The position numbers and the translations under genes were made by a program. 64,000 nucleotides of DNA from Aquificota bacterium. Its GTDB lineage: Bacteria; Aquificota; Aquificia; Aquificales; Aquificaceae. This document shows positions 1-7,450 of this stretch, in pieces. Positions within the stretch are counted from its first letter, which is position 1. Each line of letters starts with the position of its first letter. The notes below the pieces were generated by a model. That model saw nothing but the letters and a program-made list of their open reading frames with translations. It had not been told where the DNA came from and searched no databases. The stretch spans positions 1 through 64,000 of the forward strand of contig JAADEH010000008.1 in NCBI GenBank assembly GCA_013153495.1, read 5' to 3'.

Positions 1-201
1 TGCCTCCTTGCTTGTAGATAAGTCCCTCGGGGTTCTTTATGTGTTTGACGAACATCTCGTCAAGTTCTTCGGGGCTTTTCAAGTTCCAACCATCGATAAA
101 CTTTCTCTTAAGGTAGTGAATATTAGGCTGTTAGCTGTCTCTTTGCTGAAGACATGTTTGGCTTCTTCTGGGAAAAACTCCGCATACTTTGAAGGGATTT
201 G
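1..201 (-). pseudogene. Possible frameshifted or partial CDS downstream of the PilZ gene
   Basis: Leftward from the PilZ stop, two overlapping reading frames look protein-like. One is open from 201 to 79 and begins IPSKYAEFFPEEAKHVF. The other is open from 130 to the window edge and contains KRKFIDGWNLKSPEELDEMF. Neither has a plausible start codon of its own, and a single frameshift near 115-130 would join them as one acidic, Lys-rich protein. The remainder lies beyond the window. I do not recognise a family. It could be a decayed gene, a sequencing indel, or the coincidental reading of non-coding DNA. Confidence 0.3.
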
Positions 202-813
202 TTAACTTTCAAATCCCCTCTGGGTTTTCAGGAAGAGTTCCGAGTAAACCTTGCTGACTAAATTTATAAACTCCGTGTTATTCTCGTCTATTTCCAGAAC
301 TACCTTGTTTTCGGAGCTTCTTATAACTCTTCCGACGAAATGGAACTTTCTGTTCTTGTAGTTTATAACCACCTCGCATTCGCTCGGTTCTTTTTTTCTT
401 CCTGTTTCAACCGCAAGGGAGGTCAGGCTTATGTCCGAGACTTTTCCCTCCAGAGCTTCACCTTCGCATTCAACAGTAGCAGTAATGTCTAAAAAATCCC
501 CTACGGGGATACGGGGAAGTTTTCTTTTGTCTTCGGTGATAAAGTCGAGAGAAGCTATAACGGACTTGCCATCCTTCTCTATTTCTACGACTCTTATCTC
601 CGCTATGCGGTATTTATCTTCCTCCACGAGGGTGAATACGACCGCACCGGGCTTGAGTTTTTGTAAGAGCTTGGCTGGGAAGGGATACTTAATCCTTACC
701 TTGTCGTTGCTCAGGGGATAGAGGTTGAAGGTGATGGGTATGTATCCCCTCTCCGTTTGAAGGAAACCTCTGTATCTCTTACCGGGTTTGAAGAGCCTTG
801 TTGTTTTTATCAC
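202..813 (-). CDS. PilZ-domain protein (c-di-GMP binding, YcgR-like layout)
   Basis: 203 aa. The N-terminal half (about 1-95) resembles the beta-rich YcgR-N/flagellar-brake region. The C-terminal half (about 96-195) carries the PilZ signature: an RxxxR-type stretch (KRKLPRIP) and then VSDISLTS, where the usual D/NxSxxG has Ser in place of the final Gly. PilZ proteins bind c-di-GMP and in flagellated bacteria often slow or bias the motor. It is the last recognisable gene of the fliM-cheZ-cheY-MCP-J-protein string, which supports a motor or chemotaxis role. Its start overlaps the end of the J-domain gene by about 35 nt, so it is probably translated from the same message. The altered Gly may weaken ligand binding; that is inference. 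Confidence 0.75.
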   Translation of the reverse strand: MIKTTRLFKPGKRYRGFLQTERGYIPITFNLYPLSNDKVRIKYPFPAKLLQKLKPGAVVFTLVEEDKYRIAEIRVVEIEKDGKSVIASLDFITEDKRKLPRIPVGDFLDITATVECEGEALEGKVSDISLTSLAVETGRKKEPSECEVVINYKNRKFHFVGRVIRSSENKVVLEIDENNTEFINLVSKVYSELFLKTQRGFES

Positions 814-1276
814 TCAAATACCTCCGAAGTATTTGGTAGTAATAGTTTATCTTTACCATCTGCAGGTGGTTTTCTTTGCTCCTGCCTGCTCTATCGGGGT
901 GGAAGCGTCTTACGAGCTTTCTGTAGCTTGCCTTGAGGGACTCTTCGTCGAGTTCTTCGAGTTCGAAGAACTTCATGGCTTCCTCTATGCGCACGGGGTG
1001 TTTCCTCGGGTTCTTGCAGAAGCTCCAGTAGGTTTTTATGTAAGTTCTCAGCAGGTGTCCCTTTGAGCTTTCGAATTCCTGAAAGGAGTTTATAAGGGTA
1101 GAGGGTGGGAAGTAGTATATGAGGTCTCGTATTATGGACCTGCGGAACCACTCCCTGAAGAAGTCCTCTTCCTCGAGGTGGCTATACCGCTGGTAAAGTT
1201 CGTAGAAGGAAGATATGAACTGGTTTAATTTATTCTCAAACATGTATTCTATTACCTTCCTGCAGAAGGCACTCAT
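779..1276 (-). CDS. Orphan J-domain (DnaJ-like) co-chaperone
   Basis: 165 aa. A J domain fills the C-terminal third: a helix with ESLKASYRKLVRRF, the invariant HPD loop (FHPDRAG), then a third helix. The N-terminal ~100 residues are helical and match nothing I know. There is no G/F linker, no zinc finger and no substrate-binding domain, so this is a class III J protein. Such proteins stimulate a Hsp70 ATPase at a specific site or client; DnaK itself is encoded at 18061-19953. Its start overlaps the MCP stop by one base (TGATG). Lying between an MCP-like gene and a PilZ gene, it may serve assembly or turnover of the chemosensory or flagellar apparatus; that is inference from position only. Confidence 0.75.
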   Translation of the reverse strand: MSAFCRKVIEYMFENKLNQFISSFYELYQRYSHLEEEDFFREWFRRSIIRDLIYYFPPSTLINSFQEFESSKGHLLRTYIKTYWSFCKNPRKHPVRIEEAMKFFELEELDEESLKASYRKLVRRFHPDRAGRSKENHLQMVKINYYYQILRRYLSDKNNKALQTR

Positions 1277-2202
1277 CAGGACTCCCCTGTTAACTTGCTG
1301 TCTATTAATCTTTTTGTATCCTGCATTAGGTTCATGAGGGTCTCTAACTTCGAAGAAACCTCCTCGTATTTGCTCTTTAGAGCCTCCATCCTGTATTGAA
1401 CTAAGTAAAAGAGTTCTTCCACGTTGGAGGACTGTTCCCTCTGGAAGTCCGCTTCCTTTGCCACCTCTTCTATGTGTTCTTTGGCTTCGTTTATCTTTGC
1501 GTCTATGTCCTTGAGAACTTTGTCGATGCTGTCGGTGAACTCCATGGTTTTGCCGGCAAGTCTTCTCACTTCGTCCGCAACTACCGCAAATCCCCTTCCT
1601 ACTTCTCCCGCTCTTGCGGCTTCTATGGCTGCGTTGAGTGCTAAGAGGTTTGTTTGCTCGGAAATCTCGTTTATCAGGGTCAGTATGTTTATTATGTCTT
1701 CGGACTGCCTGCTCAGTTCTTTTATTATCTCCATGTCCCGTTTGAGCGCTTCTTCCGTTTTCTTTACCGCTTCGTTCATTTCCTGAACTATCTGAAGTCC
1801 GTTGGTAACTATCCTGAAGACCTCGTCAAGCTCTATGAAGCTCGCAGCGGATTGGGAAGACACGCGGTTTATCTCCTCTATGAGGGGTTCTATTTGGTCT
1901 TTTATGCCTCTTATGCACTCCTTTTCGTTGAAGATGGGTTTTTCTTCTTTTTCTTCCTCCTTTTCTTTAAACACCGCGAAGCGGTCCTTTTTAACTAAAA
2001 ACTCTATGTTGTCAGCTTCTTCTAAGGTTTTGTCCTGTAGTAGTCGGGTAGCTTCCTGATTTTTGAAGAGGGTTCCGTCGGGCAGGCTTATTACGACTCC
2101 GTAGGGAATTGAGTTTAGGGCTTCTTTGAGTAGTTCCGTCTCCTCCCTGCACCGGGACAGTTTTTCTTCGAGGTCCCTTATCTTTTTGTTATTCCAAAAC
2201 AT
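1276..2202 (-). CDS. Soluble methyl-accepting chemotaxis-like protein
   Basis: 308 aa with no hydrophobic membrane segment. An N-terminal coiled coil is followed by a short PAS-like stretch ([16 protein letters not shown], about residues 31-46). After it come an acidic linker and the long helical MCP signalling hairpin, whose tip reads [19 protein letters not shown]. The tip binds CheA and CheW. The cytoplasmic bundle is short compared with a typical receptor. The gene lies 3 nt downstream of cheY and overlaps the next gene by one base. It probably reports an internal cue to the kinase encoded on the other side of the locus. The sensory part is too short for a confident PAS call and its ligand cannot be read from sequence. 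Confidence 0.85.
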   Translation of the reverse strand: MFWNNKKIRDLEEKLSRCREETELLKEALNSIPYGVVISLPDGTLFKNQEATRLLQDKTLEEADNIEFLVKKDRFAVFKEKEEEKEEKPIFNEKECIRGIKDQIEPLIEEINRVSSQSAASFIELDEVFRIVTNGLQIVQEMNEAVKKTEEALKRDMEIIKELSRQSEDIINILTLINEISEQTNLLALNAAIEAARAGEVGRGFAVVADEVRRLAGKTMEFTDSIDKVLKDIDAKINEAKEHIEEVAKEADFQREQSSNVEELFYLVQYRMEALKSKYEEVSSKLETLMNLMQDTKRLIDSKLTGES

Positions 2203-2205
2203 GGC

Positions 2206-2589
2206 TTACTTGAATATCTTTTCCATCTTCTCTTTGAGGACCTCCGGTGTGAAGGGTTTGACTATGTAGTTGTTTACTCCCGCTTTGAGGGCTTCCATGA
2301 CGTTTTCCTTTTTCGCTTCCGCTGTAACCATCAGAACGGGTATGTGTTTGAGTTCTTGGTCCGACCTTATGGCTTTTACGAGGGACAGTCCGTCCATTTC
2401 GGGCATGTTCCAGTCGGTAACTACGAAGTCGAACTTTTCCTTTTTGAGTTTTGCGAGGGCTTGTTTGCCGTTTTCAGCTTCTTCGATGTTGGAGTATCCG
2501 AGCTGGTTGAGTATGGTTCTGATTATCCTCCTCATGGTGCTCATGTCGTCCACCACGAGAATTTTTATGTCGGTAGGGGGCATAGGCAT
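2206..2589 (-). CDS. cheY: Chemotaxis response regulator CheY
   Basis: 127 aa, a single receiver domain of normal CheY length with no output domain. The acid pocket is D14/D15, the phosphoacceptor is D59 (TDWNMPEMDG), the switch Thr is T89 (MVTAEA) and the conserved Lys is K111 (IVKPF). CheY is phosphorylated by CheA, binds FliM at the motor and is dephosphorylated by CheZ. All four partners are encoded in this window. A Shine-Dalgarno-like ggagg lies just before the ATG and cheZ ends 12 nt upstream, so it sits inside the fliM-cheZ-cheY operon. Confidence 0.95.
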   Translation of the reverse strand: MPMPPTDIKILVVDDMSTMRRIIRTILNQLGYSNIEEAENGKQALAKLKKEKFDFVVTDWNMPEMDGLSLVKAIRSDQELKHIPVLMVTAEAKKENVMEALKAGVNNYIVKPFTPEVLKEKMEKIFK

Positions 2590-2601
2590 TTCTCCTCCTC
2601 C

Positions 2602-3159
2602 TTACAGTCCGAATTCTTCCAGCAGTTTATCTACATCCTCCTGAGATATTCTGTCCCTCTCCAAAAGCTCGCTCACTTTGCCTTTTATTCCGGAGACCTC
2701 TTCCTCTTTGAGGTTTTTACCTGCGGTAACCTGGGACACGATTATGTCTAAGAGGGCACCTTTTATCTTCTCGAGCACCTCCAAGACGGTTTTGAGCTGT
2801 TGACCTGCGAGGTCGTGGAAGGACATGTGGGTGTATAGCTCCAGCAGGGTGTTTATGTTTTCCTCGTTCTTTTGCTTTATGGACTCGAGTCTTTCCTTGA
2901 CTTTGGATACGGGGTTTAGGGAGAGCAGGAACTCAACGTCTTCCTGTATCTTGTTGGAGTTTTCGTTTATCTTCTCGAGCAGGTTCATTATGGTGTGGGA
3001 GGTTTGCTCCAAGAAGACCATGACGTCTTCTATGTTCTTGGCTGTTTCCGGCAGAAGCTGGGAGCTTTCGCTTACGGGTTTCTTAATGTTTTCTATTACA
3101 CCTTCAAGCTCTCTGACGTTGGTTATGAGTTCCTTGATTATCTCCTCTAAGTCCTTCAT
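2602..3159 (-). CDS. cheZ: CheY-P phosphatase CheZ
   Basis: 185 aa, almost entirely helical as expected for CheZ. The catalytic helix is HMSFHDLAGQQLK, with D116 and Q120 matching the Asp and Gln (four residues apart) that E. coli CheZ uses to align CheY-P and water. The C-terminus, SQEDVDKLLEEFGL, closely resembles the E. coli CheZ tail that grips CheY. CheZ removes the phosphate from CheY-P and so ends the motor signal. The start overlaps the fliM stop as ATGA, implying coupled translation. The identification is strong because both the catalytic and CheY-tethering motifs are present. Confidence 0.93.
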   Translation of the reverse strand: MKDLEEIIKELITNVRELEGVIENIKKPVSESSQLLPETAKNIEDVMVFLEQTSHTIMNLLEKINENSNKIQEDVEFLLSLNPVSKVKERLESIKQKNEENINTLLELYTHMSFHDLAGQQLKTVLEVLEKIKGALLDIIVSQVTAGKNLKEEEVSGIKGKVSELLERDRISQEDVDKLLEEFGL

Positions 3160-4127
3160 TGCTGTGATCCCCTTCCAAAATGTTCCACGAACGATTTTAT
3201 TTTAACAGCCTTCCTGCCTGCGGACTCCCCGAGGATGCCTTTAAACATGGGAACTCCTTCCACCTTCACGGTTACGGAGTTGGTTGACCTCGGGTCCAGG
3301 GTTATGAAGTCTCCTTCTTTCAGTTCCAGGACTTCCTTCACAGTCATGCTCAGAGCGGGAAGGACCGCTTCCAGCAGAACCGGTGTTGCCATGAGGTTTT
3401 CCAAGATAGCGTCCCTGTAGTCTCCGCTCTCCGTATCTGCGGTTCTTAGGGTGTCCTTTATGGGTTCTATGGTCTTCATGGGTATGGCAAGGTAAACGTA
3501 TCCCTTAAAACCTTCTATCTCCACCTCCAAGGTTATAACTATCACTATCTCGTTCCTGCTTACGGTTATAAGTCTGCGGGGGTTGTCCTCTATACCTCCG
3601 AACTCTATCTCACCTTCCCTTATAAGTTCCTGCCAAGCGGAGTTCAGGTGTTTGACGAAAATCTCTATGAGGTTGTTTATCACCTTCAGCTCGAACTTGG
3701 TGAAGCTTTTACCTTCCACCTTGTAGGGCTGTGCCGGTCCACCGAAGATGATGCTTATTACTGTGTAGATGAGACGGGTGTCTATTACCATGTAAAACTT
3801 TCCGTTGAGCGCTTCCACATTCAGGACCGCTATTGCTGCGGGGAGGGGTATTTTCAGGACGAAGTCCGAAATCTTTTCGGTTTTTATCTCCGCAAGGGAG
3901 ATAGTGTCGAGGTTAAAAATCATGCTTCTAAGCTCGGAGGTTGCACTGGCTACCCAGCGGTTTATCACCTGCTCGAGCTTTATGAGTCTTGTGGGGGAAA
4001 TCCTCTCCAGCTCACCTATGTCGAAGGGCTTGTAGGTTACCTCTTCTCCCTCCTCTTCCTCCTCCGCACCGAGGCTTTGCAGGAGCATATCTATTTCGTC
4101 CTGGGAAAGGAACTCCTCCTCCGCCAT
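3156..4127 (-). CDS. fliM: Flagellar motor switch protein FliM
   Basis: 323 aa from the chosen ATG at 4127. An upstream in-frame extension would add 41 residues not typical of FliM; the chosen start puts the CheY-binding peptide [14 protein letters not shown] at residues 7-20, exactly where FliM carries it. An acidic linker follows. Next come the CheC-like middle domain (about 45-230) and the FliN-like C-terminal domain, including [12 protein letters not shown]. FliM forms the C-ring of the flagellar basal body and reverses rotation when CheY-P binds. It heads the leftward operon. No Shine-Dalgarno precedes the ATG, but a TATATT hexamer lies 7 nt upstream, suggesting a leaderless message. Confidence 0.93.
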   Translation of the reverse strand: MAEEEFLSQDEIDMLLQSLGAEEEEEGEEVTYKPFDIGELERISPTRLIKLEQVINRWVASATSELRSMIFNLDTISLAEIKTEKISDFVLKIPLPAAIAVLNVEALNGKFYMVIDTRLIYTVISIIFGGPAQPYKVEGKSFTKFELKVINNLIEIFVKHLNSAWQELIREGEIEFGGIEDNPRRLITVSRNEIVIVITLEVEIEGFKGYVYLAIPMKTIEPIKDTLRTADTESGDYRDAILENLMATPVLLEAVLPALSMTVKEVLELKEGDFITLDPRSTNSVTVKVEGVPMFKGILGESAGRKAVKIKSFVEHFGRGSQQ

Positions 4128-4132
4128 GGAAT

Positions 4133-4159
4133 TAAATATAGCAGAGATACTTCCGATTT
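4133..4159 (+). promoter_or_regulatory. Candidate sigma-28 (FliA) promoter of the chemotaxis operon
   Basis: TAAA at 4133-4136, a 15-nt spacer, then TCCGATTT at 4152-4159. The flagellar sigma-28 consensus is TAAA-N15-GCCGATAA, so the -35 and spacing are exact and the -10 matches 5 of 8. It overlaps the fliM -10 on the other strand. A start near 4167 would give a leader containing the GAGGAGGT ribosome site at 4185-4192. Confidence 0.4.
4135..4140 (-). promoter_or_regulatory. Putative -10 element of the fliM operon
   Basis: TATATT on the minus strand, 7 nt before the fliM ATG, with only a weak TTAGAA 17 nt further upstream. The placement implies transcription starting at or next to the start codon. 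Confidence 0.45.
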
Positions 4160-4197
4160 CTAAGGTTAGAAGCTCCCCACTCCCGAGGAGGTATGAA

Positions 4198-6189
4198 ATG
4201 GCAACATACGGAATAACAGAAGAAAACCTTCGACTTAGGAAAGAATTCATGCAGTTCGCTTCCGAAGACGTGGCTGTTTTGTCCCAGCTTTACTCTTGGG
4301 CTAAGAACTACGGTCCTCAGATAGTTAAGGAGTTTTACGACATTCAGTTTTCCTTTCCCGAAACGAGAGACTTTCTCCAGAAGGTAGCTCAAAAGAAAGG
4401 AATATCCTTAGAAGACCTCCGCCAGCAGGTAGAAAGAACCCAGCTCCAGTATTTTATGGACATATTTGAGGAAGCGAGGAGGGGAGGTAGCTTTGGGGTT
4501 CCTTACTTCGAGAGACGGCTCAGGATTGGCTCTATTCACAACGTCCTTAACCTTCCCATGAAGTGGTATATCGGTAGCTACGCCATATACACGGAGTTGA
4601 TAATCAAATACCTTCAGAGGGCTTTCAGGTTCAAACCGGGTTTCAGGGAAAAGGCTATAAAGGCGATACTCAAGGTGTTTATCTATGACATGCAGAGCGT
4701 TTTCGATGCCTTCTTCTTCGACTTCCTGAAGGATATCGGTGTCGATGTGAACGAGATTGACGGGGCAAAGGACCCCTTAAAGGACCTCTCCGACTTCTAC
4801 GCTGAGCTTAAACAGCTCGTAAAGGACAAAATGGTCGAGAGGGCAAAGCAGGTTGAGGAAGTAATAAAGGATATATCCGAAGCCTTGGAGAGACTCAGCA
4901 GGGGGGACTTTACGGTCAGGGTCGAGGTCAAGAAAGGGGAATACGAGGACCTTTACAAAGCCTTCAACGACACTATGGTCAAGCTCAGGGAGATACTGGA
5001 CAAGACCTTTGCCAGCTCCAGCGACCTGACAGACAAGGCTATAATCCTCACCGATGTGGCATACAGCATGGAGCAGAACTTCCAGAAACTATACGAGCAG
5101 ATAAACACCATATCCACCTCCGCAGAAGAGTTTTCCATGATAGTTCAGCAGAATGCAGGCAACCTTATGGAGGCGAGAAGCCTCGTAGAACAGATGTATT
5201 CCACCTTCACCCAGAGCCACAAGACCCTGGAGGAACTCATAACCGGAATGAAGGACATATACCAGTCGGTGCAAAAGTATTCTGAGGTAATAAAAGAACT
5301 GAGCAAGTCCGTCGAGCGAATAGGGGAGATAACGGGGACGATAAACTCCATAGCGGAGCAGACGAGTCTCCTTTCCTTGAACGCTGCAATAGAGGCTGCG
5401 AGAGCAGGAGAGGCGGGAAGAGGTTTTGCGGTCGTTGCCGATGAGGTCAGGAAACTTGCGGAGAGAACCTCCGAATCCGCAAAGGACATCATAGACATAG
5501 TGGAAGGCATAGGAGACTCCACCGCAAGAGCGGTTGACCTGGTTTCAAAGATACTCGAGTCGGTTCAGAGGGGTATGAATGTCTCCGACAAGGCGTCGGA
5601 GGACATATCCGAGCTTGCGGAGAGAATAAAGGAAGTGGAAGCGCGCATATCCGCACTGACCACTGCGGGCGAGGAGGAGGCAAGCACTGCAAACCAGCTC
5701 ACCCAATCGGTTATGGAACTTAGTAAGCTGGCGGACGAGGACAAAGAGAGGGCAAAAGAGCTTAAGCAGATAGCTAACGACACCATGGAAAAGCTTAAGG
5801 GACTTCTAAGCGACCTGCAACAGTTCCAGCTCGACGTCTTTGACATAGAGAAGGCGAAGGTCGCTCACAACATGTGGAAGCTAAAACTTCTGAAGTTTAT
5901 AGAGGGTGAGGCGGACATGGACCCCTCCGAGCTGGTGGACCACACCCAGTGCTACCTCGGAAAGTGGTATTACTCCATAGGGAAGGAGATGTGCGGACAC
6001 TTGGAGAGCTTTAAAGCCATAGAACCTCCCCACATAGAGCTTCACAAACTTGCCAGAGAAATATACGAGCTTAAGAAGGCGGGACAGGTGGAGGAAGCTA
6101 CCGAAAAACTTATGCGTGTTAAGGAGGTTGCGAGGGAGATTGTGGAAAATCTCAACAGGCTCAAGAGCGAGTGTAGCCGTTCCGATTAA
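4198..6189 (+). CDS. Globin-coupled soluble chemoreceptor with C-terminal zinc-binding (CZB) domain
   Basis: 663 aa from the ATG at 4198, chosen because GAGGAGGT lies 5 nt upstream; an earlier in-frame ATG would run back into the fliM start. Residues about 10-185 form a sensor globin like HemAT, with the proximal-His segment [18 protein letters not shown] (H114). A HAMP-like linker follows, then the MCP bundle with tip [19 protein letters not shown]. The end is a CZB domain: H557, C585 (QCYLGKW), H612 and H616 (PHIELH). No membrane segment is visible. Haem globin receptors sense oxygen or other diatomic gases and CZB domains bind zinc. Expected role: cytosolic gas (and possibly Zn/oxidant) sensing that controls CheA. 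Confidence 0.9.
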   Translation: MATYGITEENLRLRKEFMQFASEDVAVLSQLYSWAKNYGPQIVKEFYDIQFSFPETRDFLQKVAQKKGISLEDLRQQVERTQLQYFMDIFEEARRGGSFGVPYFERRLRIGSIHNVLNLPMKWYIGSYAIYTELIIKYLQRAFRFKPGFREKAIKAILKVFIYDMQSVFDAFFFDFLKDIGVDVNEIDGAKDPLKDLSDFYAELKQLVKDKMVERAKQVEEVIKDISEALERLSRGDFTVRVEVKKGEYEDLYKAFNDTMVKLREILDKTFASSSDLTDKAIILTDVAYSMEQNFQKLYEQINTISTSAEEFSMIVQQNAGNLMEARSLVEQMYSTFTQSHKTLEELITGMKDIYQSVQKYSEVIKELSKSVERIGEITGTINSIAEQTSLLSLNAAIEAARAGEAGRGFAVVADEVRKLAERTSESAKDIIDIVEGIGDSTARAVDLVSKILESVQRGMNVSDKASEDISELAERIKEVEARISALTTAGEEEASTANQLTQSVMELSKLADEDKERAKELKQIANDTMEKLKGLLSDLQQFQLDVFDIEKAKVAHNMWKLKLLKFIEGEADMDPSELVDHTQCYLGKWYYSIGKEMCGHLESFKAIEPPHIELHKLAREIYELKKAGQVEEATEKLMRVKEVAREIVENLNRLKSECSRSD

Positions 6190-6210
6190 AATTCTAATGG
6201 GAGGCTGAAC

Positions 6211-6492
6211 ATGGCTGAGGATAAGGGTGTCAACTGTGGGAAGTATATGGACGAGCTTTCGAGACTGACCGAGAACCTTATGAAGATAGCCAAGCAGTCG
6301 AACCTCCTCGCTCTGAACGCTGCAATAGAGGCTGCAAGGGTAGGAGAGTCTGGGAAGGGTTTTGCGGTAGTCGCATCTGAGTTCAGAAAGCTTGCGGACA
6401 ACACCTCAAAACTCTCCAAAGAGATAAAGAACATAGTGGACAGGCTGGCGGAGTCTTTGAAAGAGCTTGAGGAGGAAAAGAATGGTTCCTGA
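6211..6492 (+). CDS. Micro-MCP: isolated chemoreceptor signalling tip
   Basis: 93 aa consisting of little more than the MCP hairpin tip: a short N-terminal helix, [19 protein letters not shown] at the turn, then [19 protein letters not shown] and a return helix. It has no sensor, HAMP or membrane segment. A gggagg site lies 7 nt before the ATG, the frame is intact and the conserved Glu/Arg tip residues are present, so it looks functional rather than decayed. Its end overlaps cheV by 11 nt. It could bind CheA/CheW and cap or disrupt arrays, or form mixed trimers with full receptors. No function can be assigned from sequence alone. Confidence 0.75.
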   Translation: MAEDKGVNCGKYMDELSRLTENLMKIAKQSNLLALNAAIEAARVGESGKGFAVVASEFRKLADNTSKLSKEIKNIVDRLAESLKELEEEKNGS

Positions 6493-7450
6493 CAAAAACT
6501 CCAGCGCTTTACCCGACATACTCGAAACGGGAAAGAACGAGCTTGAGATAGTGGATTTCCGTCTATACGAGGACAGACCCGAAGGACTCTACGAGTGGAT
6601 ATTCGGGGTAAACGTGGCAAAGGTTAGGGAAGTTCTGAGGATGCCCGAGATAACCAAGATACCCAACATGCCTCCCGAAGTGGAAGGAATGGCGGAAATA
6701 AGGGGGAAACTCATACCGGTCGTCAGCCTTGCCCGGTGGATGGGCATAGAGGAACCCATTGAGAGGAAAAGGTTTTTACTTCACTTGGAGTTCTTAAGAG
6801 AAAATGTGGGAGTAATAGTTCACGACGCAAAGCGTATAAGGAGAATTTCCTGGAAGGACATAAAAAAAGCCCCCGAAGCTCTCAACCAAAAGATGGGAGG
6901 CAGAATTACTGGGGTCGTGGATACGGAGGACGGTCTTCTGATAATTCTGGACTTTGAGGGAATACTGCACGATATAGGGCTTCTGAAGGTGTTCCACGAG
7001 GCGGAAGCCTACGACAAAGCCCAGAAAACTGAACACACCTACACCATACTCGTTGCTGAAGACTCTCCGGTAGCGAGGAAGATAGTCAAGGACATACTCG
7101 AAGCGGCAGGGCACAAGGTAATAACTACCGAAGACGGTCTCGAAGCTTGGAACTTACTTAATGACTATCTCAAAAAGGCTCAGCAGGAAGGTAGAGCAAT
7201 AACCGACTACATACAGCTCGTTCTGACGGACATAGAGATGCCCAACATGGACGGACTCACGCTCACCAAAAAGATAAAGGAAACTGTAGGACTCATGGGG
7301 CTACCCGTGATAGTGAACACGACACTCAGCGACGAGTCCAACAAGCAGAGGGCTTTCAGGGTGAATGCGGACGGCTTTATAGTCAAGTTCGATGCGGAAG
7401 AGCTACTTGAGATGGTCAATAAACTTGCGGTTAAGGGAGCGAAGAGATGA
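6482..7450 (+). CDS. cheV: Chemotaxis coupling protein CheV (CheW-REC)
   Basis: 322 aa from ATG 6482, which has gaggagg about 8 nt upstream; an in-frame ATG 15 nt earlier lacks this spacing. Residues about 25-165 are a CheW-like domain ([21 protein letters not shown] is the typical core). Residues about 190-318 are a receiver with LVAEDSP, phosphoacceptor Asp in [11 protein letters not shown], and VKFDAE at the conserved Lys. CheV links receptors to CheA and, when phosphorylated, tunes adaptation. No CheR or CheB is encoded in this window, so CheV may carry the adaptation role here; that is inference. The start overlaps the micro-MCP and the end overlaps cheA as ATGA. Confidence 0.93.
   Translation: MVPDKNSSALPDILETGKNELEIVDFRLYEDRPEGLYEWIFGVNVAKVREVLRMPEITKIPNMPPEVEGMAEIRGKLIPVVSLARWMGIEEPIERKRFLLHLEFLRENVGVIVHDAKRIRRISWKDIKKAPEALNQKMGGRITGVVDTEDGLLIILDFEGILHDIGLLKVFHEAEAYDKAQKTEHTYTILVAEDSPVARKIVKDILEAAGHKVITTEDGLEAWNLLNDYLKKAQQEGRAITDYIQLVLTDIEMPNMDGLTLTKKIKETVGLMGLPVIVNTTLSDESNKQRAFRVNADGFIVKFDAEELLEMVNKLAVKGAKR

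Noticed and set aside
4128-4250. Upstream extension of fliM
   Set aside because: It would place 41 atypical residues ahead of the conserved N-terminal CheY-binding peptide and would overlap the divergent receptor start.
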